64,000 nt of DNA from JAHJUB01 sp041653615 [NCBI: Candidatus Ratteibacteria bacterium] (GCA_041653615.1 JBAZEZ010000003.1:1-64000), one strand, 5' to 3'. Positions 48,188-56,946 are shown, counted from the first letter of the stretch. The notes: generated by a model from the letters alone, not told the origin. Program-made: numbers and translations.

Positions 48188-48246
48188 CTTGACGGCAAAA
48201 ACTTAACGAATAGCTTTAATCGAAATCAAACCACAATTTTAAATTC

Positions 48247-49050
48247 ATGGTTAAAGAAGACAGAAGCGGCAACGATGAGAAAGGGCTGATTTTTTACCAT
48301 CGGGCCTACCGGATATTTCCCTCCGGAGGTGTTCGCCGCCATACTATTGAAATTCTGCTCCTTTTCCTTCTTTTCGGCCTGATAGTATACCTCCTGTTTC
48401 CCTTGGCAACCAGGTTAACAAGTTATTTTTCCAAACAGGTTCTTTCCTACGTTATGCCTCCCAATACGCTTCAAATAATACAAAAGCCGTTTTTGTTCCG
48501 GCATGTTTACATGATTGACCGCATCGGTAAATTTCCCGGAGCATTTTTTCTGTTAATTACCCTTATTATAACCCTGCTGATCATGATTGTCGTCCCGCGC
48601 CTGAAAAATATTCCTAAATCTTTTGGGACATGGATATCTTTAGCCGCCGCGATAAACATGATATCCTGTCTCTTTTTCCTCTTTTTTTCAAACCGGTTTC
48701 CTTACGATATCAGGATTTTTTCCGAACTTTACGTGGAAACGCAGGTTATTATCTGGTTTTTGATTGCTTTTATTGTGCCCATGGCCCTGGCGCCGTTTCC
48801 CGTAAATATTTTTTTGAAAATAGGCGTTACCGGTTTCATCCTGGCTTATTCTGTAATCTTTGGTTGCGCGCGCTATATTATTTTTCTCTACATACTGACC
48901 AAACACAGTTATTTGTTTATGGCCCCGCTCTTTTTTATTTTCGGCCCGCTGGTGGATTCCGTTTACATTATAGGCATCTATTCTCTTTTCATAAGCCTCG
49001 TTGCCACTAAAATGAAGGGAGTTATGACAAAATGGCGCTGGTCATATTGA
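48247..49050 (+). CDS. polytopic inner-membrane protein of unknown family (exopolysaccharide locus)
   Basis: 267 residues with about six membrane segments (for example HTIEILLLFLLFGLIVYLLFPL at about 33-54, GAFFLLITLIITLLIMIVVP at about 98-117, VIIWFLIAFIVPMALAPF at about 160-177, and FMAPLFFIFGPLVDSVYIIGIYSLFIS near the C-terminus). I recognise no family. Charged residues cluster near the last pair (GCARYIIFLYILTKHSY). It is the first gene of the operon and overlaps the glycosyltransferase by 19 bases, so it may be a co-polymerase, acyl-donor or regulatory partner of the synthase, as PelD/PelE or PgaD are elsewhere. That role is inference. Confidence 0.65.
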   Translation: MVKEDRSGNDEKGLIFYHRAYRIFPSGGVRRHTIEILLLFLLFGLIVYLLFPLATRLTSYFSKQVLSYVMPPNTLQIIQKPFLFRHVYMIDRIGKFPGAFFLLITLIITLLIMIVVPRLKNIPKSFGTWISLAAAINMISCLFFLFFSNRFPYDIRIFSELYVETQVIIWFLIAFIVPMALAPFPVNIFLKIGVTGFILAYSVIFGCARYIIFLYILTKHSYLFMAPLFFIFGPLVDSVYIIGIYSLFISLVATKMKGVMTKWRWSY

Positions 49051-50363
49051 TTCTTAAAATCTACGTCTGTTTTTCCGCGCTCATAATGATTGTTTATACA
49101 ATCAGGCATTTTATCTTTACCTTGAACAGGGTCGCCGGCGAACAGAGAATATACTATCAGGATATAATGGACAGTGAACTTCCGACGGTTTCCGTGCTGG
49201 TTCCCATGCATAATGAAGAAAAAGTGGCCCGGGATATTTTGAACTCTTTGCTCGGTACCTCCTATCCCGGCGCGAAACTGGAGATATTGCCGATTATGCT
49301 GGCGGACAATCCGAACGAGACGCTGGAAACACTGGAAAATGTAGAAATCATACCGATTGACGACCATTCCACTGACGGAACAAAGAAGATATTGGCCGAG
49401 TATGCCGCCAAGTACCCGCAGGTAATGCCCGTATACCGGCAAGACCAGAAACGGGGCAAAGCTCGTGGATTAAACGATGCCATTGATATGGCCCGGGGCG
49501 ATATTATCGTGGTTTTTGACGCCGACTACATCCCTGGAAAAGGCATCATCAAAGACCTCGCGGTTTGTTTTAAGGACCCGGAGGTGGGGGCGGTTATGGG
49601 CCGGGTTATTCCTTTGAATACCAAACATTCCCTGCTGACGCGGCTGCTTGACCTGGAAAGGTCCGGCGGCTACCAGGTTGACCAGCAGGCCAGGCATAAC
49701 CTGAAACTTATGCCGCAGTATGGCGGAACGGTCGGTGCCTTCCGGCGCGATATCGTTATCGATATCGGCGGGTTCAACCCGAACAGTCTTACCGAAGACA
49801 CGGAACTTACTTTCCGGCTTTTTACCCTGGGGTGGAAGGTCCTTTACGCCAACCGGGCCGAATGCTATGAAGAAGTTCCGGAAGACTGGAACGTGAGGGC
49901 GCGTCAGATAAAGAGATGGTCTCGCGGCCATAACCGGGTAATGTTCGGACAGATGTGGCCGTTGCTTAAATCAAAATATCTGACCGGCCGGGAAAAAATA
50001 GACGGAGCCTTGCTGCTGGGCGTGTACGCAACTTCTTTTATATTTGTCCTGGCCGCGTTTTGTTCCCTGGCGTTATTTTTTCTTGGAGAAATGGAGATAT
50101 TCCCGGGTATTCTATTTTTAATTATGGTCATAACTTATAATGCCTTCGGTAACTTCGCTCCATTTTACCAGATTGCCACCGCCTCTTTTCTGGACGGAGG
50201 CGCTTACCGGATACGCTTGCTGCCGTTGTTTATATTTACCTTTTTCTTTAATTTATGGTATGTGTTTCTCGGATTCCTGTACGCGGTAGTCGACGTGGTA
50301 ACCAGAAGAAAGACCCGGTGGGATAAAACCAGTCGGTACCGAAAAACGGAGGTTACATCATGA
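49032..50363 (+). CDS. processive family 2 glycosyltransferase (exopolysaccharide synthase)
   Basis: 443 residues. A membrane segment at about 2-24 precedes the GT2 domain (about 52-290): VSVLVPMHNEE, IPIDDHSTDGTK, the DxD motif in VVFDADYIPGKG at about 163-166, TED at about 254-256, and QIKRWSRGH at about 291-299, the QxxRW motif of processive synthases (cellulose, PNAG, hyaluronan). Three or four C-terminal membrane segments (about 318-430) would form the translocation pore. No PilZ domain is present. It overlaps both neighbours. The substrate is unknown; a hexosamine polymer would fit the nearby deacetylase. Confidence 0.9.
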   Translation: MALVILILKIYVCFSALIMIVYTIRHFIFTLNRVAGEQRIYYQDIMDSELPTVSVLVPMHNEEKVARDILNSLLGTSYPGAKLEILPIMLADNPNETLETLENVEIIPIDDHSTDGTKKILAEYAAKYPQVMPVYRQDQKRGKARGLNDAIDMARGDIIVVFDADYIPGKGIIKDLAVCFKDPEVGAVMGRVIPLNTKHSLLTRLLDLERSGGYQVDQQARHNLKLMPQYGGTVGAFRRDIVIDIGGFNPNSLTEDTELTFRLFTLGWKVLYANRAECYEEVPEDWNVRARQIKRWSRGHNRVMFGQMWPLLKSKYLTGREKIDGALLLGVYATSFIFVLAAFCSLALFFLGEMEIFPGILFLIMVITYNAFGNFAPFYQIATASFLDGGAYRIRLLPLFIFTFFFNLWYVFLGFLYAVVDVVTRRKTRWDKTSRYRKTEVTS

Positions 50364-51412
50364 CACCGTTATTTATCTTTTTTAATTCAATTCCATACCC
50401 GATTTTGCTGGCTTTTCTGATTTTCCTGCTCTTGATATTGCTTCCTTTTGTCCCGGCTATCCGGGAACTTGTCAGGCCGAAGGATTCTCTCGCTTTGTTC
50501 ATCAAGATGGATTACACGAAAAACCCGAGGTATTTTGACCGGGCATTCAAGGATATCCTGGAAAAATCCCTGGAAAAAGTCGGATACGAACCCGGGCTGA
50601 AGAAGGTGCAGCTTTCCAAGAACGAACTGGTTGATATTTCGGATTCCAAGGTGGTCCCGGATAACGAAATCGTCGGTAACATTCTGTACGTCCGGAAAAA
50701 ATTCACTTCCGGCAAAAGAGTATATCTGAATAAAGAAATTTTCGCCGGGGAATCGGCCATAATCGGAGAAAAAAATGTGCTGCGTGCTGTTGCCAGCGAC
50801 GGAAACATAACCATTTCCGCGGGAACAAGGGTTATCCGGTGGGTCGGGACCGAAGGGAGCGTGTTTGTCGGGTCGGATTGCGTCTTGGGAAAGCTCTGCT
50901 CCTGTAGCGGTTTGTTGGAGATAGGCAAGGCCTGCGTGTTTAACGCCTTGTACGGTAAACCTATTAATACCTATAAAATGCCGGACAAAGAGGTGGTTTC
51001 GGTTGCGCCGAAAATGAAAAATGTCGATGACGCGGCGTGGTACGTATCCGAAAATCATTTTTCGATACCTCCCGGCGCCGTGATTAATAACGATATTATC
51101 TCCAAGAGAAACCTGACTTTAAAAAAGGACTGCACCGTTGCGGGCAGTTTGAAGTCCTACGGAAATATCGTGCTGGATGAAGGCGTAACCGTAAAAGGCA
51201 ACCTGTTTGCGGAAGGAGATATTATCATCGGCGGGAAGAGTACCGTTACCGGAAATATATTTTCACAGAGCTATATCCGGATCGGCGGAAACGTGGGGGT
51301 CGGGGAAACGGGAACTATTAAGTCGGTCATCGGCAAAAAGGGGATTGAACTGACCGGCAATACGGTTATCTTCGGTTATGTTCTTACCGAAGGAACCGGT
51401 CGGGTGCTATGA
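50360..51412 (+). CDS. membrane-anchored bactofilin-like beta-helix protein
   Basis: 350 residues. One N-terminal membrane segment (about 12-33, PILLAFLIFLLLILLPFV) precedes a mixed region to about 110, and then a long right-handed beta-helix pattern with short hydrophobic strands and Gly turns. The best part is the C-terminal 110 residues (VKGNLFAEGDIIIGGKSTVTGNIFSQSYIRIGGNVGVG), typical of 'polymer-forming cytoskeletal' (bactofilin) proteins. Classical bactofilins are soluble and about 150 residues, so the membrane anchor and length are unusual. It is joined to both the synthase and the deacetylase by 4-base overlaps, so it probably organises or caps the synthase complex. Confidence 0.75.
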   Translation: MTPLFIFFNSIPYPILLAFLIFLLLILLPFVPAIRELVRPKDSLALFIKMDYTKNPRYFDRAFKDILEKSLEKVGYEPGLKKVQLSKNELVDISDSKVVPDNEIVGNILYVRKKFTSGKRVYLNKEIFAGESAIIGEKNVLRAVASDGNITISAGTRVIRWVGTEGSVFVGSDCVLGKLCSCSGLLEIGKACVFNALYGKPINTYKMPDKEVVSVAPKMKNVDDAAWYVSENHFSIPPGAVINNDIISKRNLTLKKDCTVAGSLKSYGNIVLDEGVTVKGNLFAEGDIIIGGKSTVTGNIFSQSYIRIGGNVGVGETGTIKSVIGKKGIELTGNTVIFGYVLTEGTGRVL

Positions 51413-54072
51413 TGAAAAAAAGGTTGTTGTCTATTATTTTAACGGGCACCATCGTTTTTGTGGTCGCGTTTGTCATCACGCAAAGATTTCTTACGCTTAA
51501 TCGCGATATCTTGCCCAAAAACCAGGTTAACGCGTTACTCGTTTGCAACCCGGTTCTTTACGGGAACCAGCCGGGTATCACCGAAGCATACGACAAGGTG
51601 CTTGAAGAAGAAGGCGTGCCGCATAAAGTGGTAACACCCCACGCGCTTCTTAGCCTGGATTCCGCTCAAATTCTGGAAGCAAACCCGGTGATTATTATCC
51701 CGGACGGCGTAGCGCAGTCTTTGCCTTCGGACTTTGTCCAGTGGTGCAAAAACTACCTGGCCAGCGGCGGAAGCATGATGGTCGTTTATGATGGCGGAAC
51801 CAGAAACAAAAAGGGAGCTTTCCTTAAGGAAGCGCTTTTTGCCGATTTTCTGGGAGTTAATTATCTGCCTTACGAACGTTTGCGGGGGCAGACCTATACG
51901 CGCGGCTATATTCAGTTTAAGAATTCGGCGAGCGCTGATTTTTTCCAGATGCCGACCGGCGTGCTTGACGCGGATAATTTTCTGCTCGGATATCAATACG
52001 GAAAACTGGAATATCCGATAGTCCGGGCGGAACCGCTCGGAGATGTCCCGGCCGAAGATATTTATGCTTACGCTCTCACGAAAGAACAAGAGAGATATCC
52101 GGCGCTGGTTTTAAAAAAGAAAGCTGCCGGAAGCGGCAGCCTGCTTTACGTTAACTTTCCCCTGGGTTATCTGAAAGCATACACGAACAACGACCTGTTG
52201 CTGAGAACCATCTTGAGAACATTTCTTTTTAAAGTGGTAAAAATCCCCCACTTGCTTAATACTCCTTCTGGAAAGGGCGGCCTGGTCATAAATTGGCACA
52301 TTGATTCAAACAATGAATGGCTTGGTATCCCTTTCATGGAGAAACATCGGTTTTTACGAAAAGATCTTGAGTATTCAATTCACGTAACCGCCGGAGATTT
52401 TTGTGACGAACCCGGAGACGGCAGGGGGTTTGACGCGTCCGGCCGGGGTCGGCCGTACCTTGAGACCCTGGCAAAATACGGGACAATCGGTTCCCACGGC
52501 GGATGGGCTCATAACTGGTTTGCCAAAAACCTGCAGGAAAGGAAAATCAGTCCGGAGGGACAGGAGGAATATATCAGGCGGAATGACGAATCTCTCCAGA
52601 ACGTCATCGGGTATAAAATCATCGAATATTCCGCGCCGGTGGGAGTCCATCTCCAGCCCATAACTACCAACATCCTGGAAAAACTCGGATTTGTGGCGTA
52701 TTACTACACCGGTGATTTGGGTTCCGCTCCCAACCGCACGTTCGTAAACGGGAAGATGGTTTCCGACAAAGTAATCGCTTTTCCGGTTATGCCTTACCGA
52801 AAGTTTGCTTCAATTGACGAGATGGAAAGGGCGGGTATTACTCCGGAAGAAGTAAAGAAATGGTGGTGTGACACCCTGGATTATACGGTTAGGAACAGGA
52901 CGGTCCGACTTATCTATTCCCATCCGTACGATTTATATAATATACCGAAATATTCCCCTGCGCTTGATGCGTTTTTAAATTACGCGGAAAAGGAACAAAA
53001 CAACGGAAAGGTGCGCGTTAAGCCGATGAGTTATTTTGCCAAGTTTATGCTGAAATTCCTGAAGACGCGATATGTTTTCAACCTGCAGGAAAGCGGACTG
53101 GCGGTAAACATTCAAAACAGTGACGGACTCAATGAAATTACCCTGGCTATCCCTAAAGACCGGTATCAAAAACCCGAAGGGTCGGAATTTATTCTGGATC
53201 AGGACAACGATTATTACTACCTGACCTGTGCCGGAAACCTTCGGAAAAAAAATTTCCAAGTCAGCCAATTGCATCCGGTGCTCAGGATATGGCAGGAGTT
53301 TCAGAAGGTTGAAGAAAATAATTATATTATCCCGTATTTCGTTACTTTAAAAGCGATCGCTGACTTAAATGATGGCAAAATAGATATTGTCAAAAATTAT
53401 ATCATTTGGCACTTAAACCACCTGAACTACCCGGACAAGAACGGTCTCAACGGAACCATCTATGATTATCGTATATCTCAGGACGGCAGGGAAGTGTCCA
53501 CGAAGGACTATGATTCGGTTGACTCATATGCCGGCATGTTTCTTTACCTGGTTAACCGGTATTATCAAAAGACGAACGACAAGCAGTTTATCGAGAAAAA
53601 CCGGGCAAAACTTGAAGATATCGCTCGTGTGATTGTCTGGATGCAGGATGTTGACGGGTTAATCATGGTGATGCCCGGAAATAATACAAAATACCTGATG
53701 GATAACTGTGAGTCCTACGGAGGAATAAAGGCCTTCATGTCGTTATCGCGTGCGATGAATTGGGAAACAAAAGATTTTGAAAAAACGGAGAGCGCGCTCC
53801 GCAACGGCATCCGGAAATTTTTTGACAGCGGAAAGAATAATTTTTACTGGGCCATTCAGGAAGAAAAAAAACACGCGTCAACCTGGGATAATTATTATCC
53901 CGACGCTTACGCCCAACTTTTTCCCGTTCTTTTCGGACTCCTGGAAGAAGATACGGTATTAAGAACCTCGCTGTGGAAAAATTTCAATCAATTCCAGGCA
54001 AGTAAAATTGATAAGATGGCCCCGGAGCAAAAGATAATCTTTGAATTTACAAAAGAAGTGATGAGTAAGTAG
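51409..54072 (+). CDS. three-domain polysaccharide deacetylase / alpha-barrel protein (PelA/PgaB-like role)
   Basis: 887 residues. A membrane anchor (about 6-28) is followed by an amidotransferase-like or ThuA-like alpha/beta domain (about 40-285), then a polysaccharide-deacetylase (NodB-type) domain from about 290. The metal Asp is in LVINWHIDSNNEW, and the two His in GSHGGWAHNW (H-x4-H type) at about 361-369. A late motif is LIYSHPYDLY. From about residue 610 a helical region (DSVDSYAGMFLYLVNRYY, NNTKYLMDNCESYGGIKAF) resembles six-hairpin alpha/alpha glycosidases. The combination of deacetylase and hydrolase-like modules parallels PelA and PgaB. It starts inside the bactofilin-like gene (ATGA). 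Confidence 0.8.
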   Translation: MMKKRLLSIILTGTIVFVVAFVITQRFLTLNRDILPKNQVNALLVCNPVLYGNQPGITEAYDKVLEEEGVPHKVVTPHALLSLDSAQILEANPVIIIPDGVAQSLPSDFVQWCKNYLASGGSMMVVYDGGTRNKKGAFLKEALFADFLGVNYLPYERLRGQTYTRGYIQFKNSASADFFQMPTGVLDADNFLLGYQYGKLEYPIVRAEPLGDVPAEDIYAYALTKEQERYPALVLKKKAAGSGSLLYVNFPLGYLKAYTNNDLLLRTILRTFLFKVVKIPHLLNTPSGKGGLVINWHIDSNNEWLGIPFMEKHRFLRKDLEYSIHVTAGDFCDEPGDGRGFDASGRGRPYLETLAKYGTIGSHGGWAHNWFAKNLQERKISPEGQEEYIRRNDESLQNVIGYKIIEYSAPVGVHLQPITTNILEKLGFVAYYYTGDLGSAPNRTFVNGKMVSDKVIAFPVMPYRKFASIDEMERAGITPEEVKKWWCDTLDYTVRNRTVRLIYSHPYDLYNIPKYSPALDAFLNYAEKEQNNGKVRVKPMSYFAKFMLKFLKTRYVFNLQESGLAVNIQNSDGLNEITLAIPKDRYQKPEGSEFILDQDNDYYYLTCAGNLRKKNFQVSQLHPVLRIWQEFQKVEENNYIIPYFVTLKAIADLNDGKIDIVKNYIIWHLNHLNYPDKNGLNGTIYDYRISQDGREVSTKDYDSVDSYAGMFLYLVNRYYQKTNDKQFIEKNRAKLEDIARVIVWMQDVDGLIMVMPGNNTKYLMDNCESYGGIKAFMSLSRAMNWETKDFEKTESALRNGIRKFFDSGKNNFYWAIQEEKKHASTWDNYYPDAYAQLFPVLFGLLEEDTVLRTSLWKNFNQFQASKIDKMAPEQKIIFEFTKEVMSK

Positions 54073-54090
54073 GGGTCCCGTAATTGTTGT

Positions 54091-54203
54091 GTAGTTGCCG
54101 AGCTTGCTCGGCGCAGTTAATGTAGGGGCGCGATTCATCGCGCCCGTGGGTCGGATGAATCCGACCCCTACGTTTAAAGAGCCAACCAAGGTTGGCCCCT
54201 ACA
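54091..54203. repeat. GTAGGGG-type nested-hairpin repeat (copy R1)
   Basis: A chain of small perfect hairpins: GCCGAGCTTGCTCGGC, GGGCGCGATTCATCGCGCCC, GGGTCGGATGAATCCGACCC and GCCAACCAAGGTTGGC, separated by TGTAG/CCTAC joints. It fills the gap between the deacetylase and barrel genes. Copies R2 (56841) and R3 (61377) share the first module and the GTAGGGG...CCCCTAC frame but differ in the inner hairpins. Confidence 0.85.
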
Positions 54204-54224
54204 ATTTAAGGACGAAAGGAATCT

Positions 54225-55382
54225 ATGCGCGCTATCAGAAGACTGAAAATCGGTGTGGTAACTGTTTTTTTTCTGTTCGTGGCGACTTTTCTTTTTGCCG
54301 AAGCGCCGTCCCAGGATTTCCATTTTCAAAACGGTGTAAAATTGTACTTGGAAGGGGATAGTGAAGCGGCCCTGGTTGCGCTGCGAAAATCGCTGGAAAT
54401 AAATCCGGACAGCCGGGAAACCCGGGAACTAATCAATCTAATTTCCGGAAAGAAAAAGGCCGAACCGATTATAGTTGCGGAGCAAAACCCCGCGTCTCCG
54501 ATACAGTTTTTAGAGCCTGAAGAGGCGGTGCAACAGGCAGTCCTGGATACAAAAGAACCCATAGAACCCGTGCTTACCAACAGGTCTTCAGAACCCGCGG
54601 TGCTTCCCGGCGGGTTTTTAGATTACGTGTCTTCCAAAAAAATAACGAAAATCAACATGGTACCATACCGGAATAGTCTTGAAGCAGATTTTTTAGTGGA
54701 ATATCTTGACCCGAACGACATTTATGGTTCCTGGGAAAGTTTCGAACTCACCTTTTACCGGAATCAGTCTGACTCTTTAACGTATTTTCTGCAGGGCGGG
54801 GTATTCTGGCGGGATGAGGGAGACGGAATGAGTTTCGGCGCCGGGATTTCTAAAACCTGGAACAAGTATCTGTATACTTCTTCGTCCGTACATGCCGGAA
54901 CCAACGTTGATTACCTTCCCGAAATAAATCTTTCCCACGGTTTTTATTTTAAATTGGGGCAAAACAGAAACAACGTCGTCCCAATAGGTTTTACCTACAT
55001 TGGTTTCCGCAACGGTCACGAAGTGTATGTCGTTTCTTCCGGAATAACCGTTTACCGAACCGGATGGATTTTCGAGTACTTGTTATCCCGAAACCAGAAT
55101 GAACCCGGCAGCGTCATTTCTTATTCCCACCTTGCCTCTGTTGCTCACGGACAGGATGGTTTGCAATGGTTGACCCTCACCCTCTCCGCCGGCCAGGATG
55201 CCTATCTGGCGACGGATTTAACAACACCGGAGGAAGTGAATCAGGATTCTTACGGCGCCGCAATCCGTTTAAAACGGTGGTTGGGAAAGAGTTACGGAGT
55301 TATCGGAGAAATCAGTTACTTTACTTTGGGTGATTCATACGATAAGTACGGTCTTACCGTCGGCATTTTTACTGAATTTTAA
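54225..55382 (+). CDS. YaiO-type outer-membrane beta-barrel with N-terminal TPR module
   Basis: 385 residues. A signal peptide (about 8-25, ending LFAEA) is followed by a single TPR-like module (about 28-83, FHFQNGVKLYLEGDSEAALVALRKSLEINP...LISGK), a linker, and then alternating beta strands from about residue 140 to a C-terminal aromatic (VGIFTEF), the beta-signal for BAM insertion. FELTFYRNQSDSLTYFLQGG, FGAGISKTWNKYLYTSSSVHAG and WLTLTLSAGQDAY fit the YaiO barrel family, related to the PgaA export pore. It closes the locus and is the natural exit channel for the polymer. Its TPR module closely matches that of the secretin at 56947. Confidence 0.82.
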   Translation: MRAIRRLKIGVVTVFFLFVATFLFAEAPSQDFHFQNGVKLYLEGDSEAALVALRKSLEINPDSRETRELINLISGKKKAEPIIVAEQNPASPIQFLEPEEAVQQAVLDTKEPIEPVLTNRSSEPAVLPGGFLDYVSSKKITKINMVPYRNSLEADFLVEYLDPNDIYGSWESFELTFYRNQSDSLTYFLQGGVFWRDEGDGMSFGAGISKTWNKYLYTSSSVHAGTNVDYLPEINLSHGFYFKLGQNRNNVVPIGFTYIGFRNGHEVYVVSSGITVYRTGWIFEYLLSRNQNEPGSVISYSHLASVAHGQDGLQWLTLTLSAGQDAYLATDLTTPEEVNQDSYGAAIRLKRWLGKSYGVIGEISYFTLGDSYDKYGLTVGIFTEF

Positions 55383-55395
55383 AGGGCTGGAATTT

Positions 55396-56844
55396 TTGAA
55401 AGTTTACGCGCTGAGCCTGGGATGCCCGAAGAATCTGGTTGACACGGAAAGGTTTCTGGCCGACCTGGTCGGTAAAAGATGGGAAGTGGTCGCGGAGCCG
55501 GATGAAGCGGACGTTCTTTTCCTGAATACCTGCGCGTTTCTCTCCGAGGCGGTAGTTGAGTCAAAGAAGTTTTTGCGGGATTTGATTTTCGTCAAGAAAC
55601 GTTTTCCGGAAAAAAAGATTTATCTGGCCGGCTGTATGGTCAGTCGCATTGGCAAATCGCTGCTATCTGAATTTCCGGAAATTGACCGGTTGATTACCCC
55701 TCAGGAGATCGTTCTTCTTCCTAACCGCTTTCTCTGCACCCCAAGTCACTATGCCTACCTTAAGATTTCCGATGGCTGCGACAATCATTGCCGCTATTGC
55801 CTGATTCCCGGATTGCGCGGCCCCTTGAAGAGTTACCCGATGGAGCGGTTGATTGCCGAAGCGCGCACGCTGATAGCCGGAGGCGTGCGGGAAATAAATA
55901 TTTGCGCCCAGGATACCACCAGCTATGGGATTGACCTTTACGGAAAACCGGTCTTGGATAAATTGCTGCGGGAAGTTTGCAAAATTGAGGATTTGCGCTG
56001 GGTTCGGCTTTTGTATACCTATCCTACCGGTTATAACGAAGAACTAATAGAAACGCTCGCGGAACTTGCTTCCCCCTCACCCCGCCCTCTCCCCCGTGGG
56101 GAGAGGGGGAATTCCTCTTTATTATTTCCTCTCCCCGAAAGGAAGAAGATGAATTCTCTTTCGTCCTTTCCTCTCTCCCCGGAGGAGAGGGGGAATACCC
56201 TTTTATTATCTCCTCTCCCCACGGGGGAGAGGATGAAGGTGAGGGGGAGTTTGCCGGGAGGGGTGAGGGGGAAATTGTGTCCCTACCTTGACATCCCGTT
56301 GCAGCACGCTTCCGACCAAATACTTTCGGCGATGAATCGCCACGGCAGCCAAAAAGAATACCGTAAATTAATTGCCAAATTGCGCCGTGCCATTCCGGAT
56401 TTGATCCTGCGCACAACTTTTATGGTCGGCTATCCGGGTGAAACGGAAAATGATTTTCAAATACTGCTGGATTTTGTTGAGGAGATGGAGTTTGAAAAAT
56501 TAGGTCTTTTTGCCTATTCGGCGGAAACCGGTACGCCGGCGGCTGATTTACCGCAGGTTCCCCAGCCGCTGAAGGAAGAACGACTGGAAAGGTTAGGAAA
56601 AGTCCAGGCGAAGATTTCGCGGCGTAAATTGAAGAATTTTATTGGATGCGAGGTTGAAGCGGTGGTTGAGGACGTTAATCCGGATGATAAGAAAAAATCA
56701 ATCGGCCGGACCCAGTTTGACGCGCCGGAAGTGGACGGTTCAATTATTCTGGACCGCCTGTTCCCGGTCGGGACCTTTGTTCGGGTAAAGGTTATTGGTG
56801 TGGATTCGTATGACTTGCACGGAGAGGTAATACAAGAATTGTAG
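55396..56844 (+). CDS. rimO: ribosomal protein S12 methylthiotransferase RimO with an in-frame repeat insertion
   Basis: 482 residues from a TTG at 55396 (LKVYALSLGCPKNLVDTERFLADL); the open frame before it overlaps the barrel gene. RimO adds a methylthio group to an Asp of S12. The first Fe-S site uses Cys in SLGCPKN, NTCAFL and AGCMV; the radical-SAM cluster is CDNHCRYCLIPG at about residues 130-141. The TRAM domain closes the protein. The family is about 430-445 residues; the excess is a 67-residue Ser/Pro/Arg/Glu-rich insert (about 226-292) between ELA and KLCPYLDIPLQHASD, encoded by a palindromic repeat. All conserved motifs flanking it are intact. Confidence 0.93.
   Translation: MKVYALSLGCPKNLVDTERFLADLVGKRWEVVAEPDEADVLFLNTCAFLSEAVVESKKFLRDLIFVKKRFPEKKIYLAGCMVSRIGKSLLSEFPEIDRLITPQEIVLLPNRFLCTPSHYAYLKISDGCDNHCRYCLIPGLRGPLKSYPMERLIAEARTLIAGGVREINICAQDTTSYGIDLYGKPVLDKLLREVCKIEDLRWVRLLYTYPTGYNEELIETLAELASPSPRPLPRGERGNSSLLFPLPERKKMNSLSSFPLSPEERGNTLLLSPLPTGERMKVRGSLPGGVRGKLCPYLDIPLQHASDQILSAMNRHGSQKEYRKLIAKLRRAIPDLILRTTFMVGYPGETENDFQILLDFVEEMEFEKLGLFAYSAETGTPAADLPQVPQPLKEERLERLGKVQAKISRRKLKNFIGCEVEAVVEDVNPDDKKKSIGRTQFDAPEVDGSIILDRLFPVGTFVRVKVIGVDSYDLHGEVIQEL
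56071..56271. repeat. 201-bp palindromic element inserted in frame inside rimO
   Basis: The left arm CCCCCTCACCCC then CCTCTCCCCCGTGGGGAGAG at 56072-56105 is matched by the reverse complement at 56213-56246 (CTCTCCCCACGGGGGAGAGG then GGTGAGGGGG). Inside are further CTCTCCCC/GGGGAGAG hairpins. The length is 67 codons exactly, with no stop in the rimO frame, and it encodes repeats of the type LPRGERGN / LSPEERGN / LPTGERM. The arsR tail at 37018 uses the same family. Confidence 0.9.
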
Positions 56845-56936
56845 TTGCCGAGCTTGCTCGGCGCGGTTGTTTTGTTGTAGGGGAGGGGCTCTGTCCCCTC
56901 CCGTGGTGGGCGGGGATGTAACCCCGCCCCTACATT
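56841..56936. repeat. GTAGGGG-type nested-hairpin repeat (copy R2)
   Basis: GTTGCCGAGCTTGCTCGGCGC, then GGGAGGGGCTCTGTCCCCTCCC and GGGCGGGGATGTAACCCCGCCC, framed by TTGTAG and CCTACATTA. The first four bases supply the TAG stop of rimO. It fills the space between the convergent rimO and secretin genes and could end transcripts of both. Confidence 0.85.
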
Positions 56937-56946
56937 AACACTTTCC

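Noticed and set aside
48247-49050. The leading membrane protein considered as an exosortase
   Set aside because: There is a GCAR...H string, but the spacing and the Arg/His pattern of exosortases are not met, and no PEP-CTERM substrate was seen.
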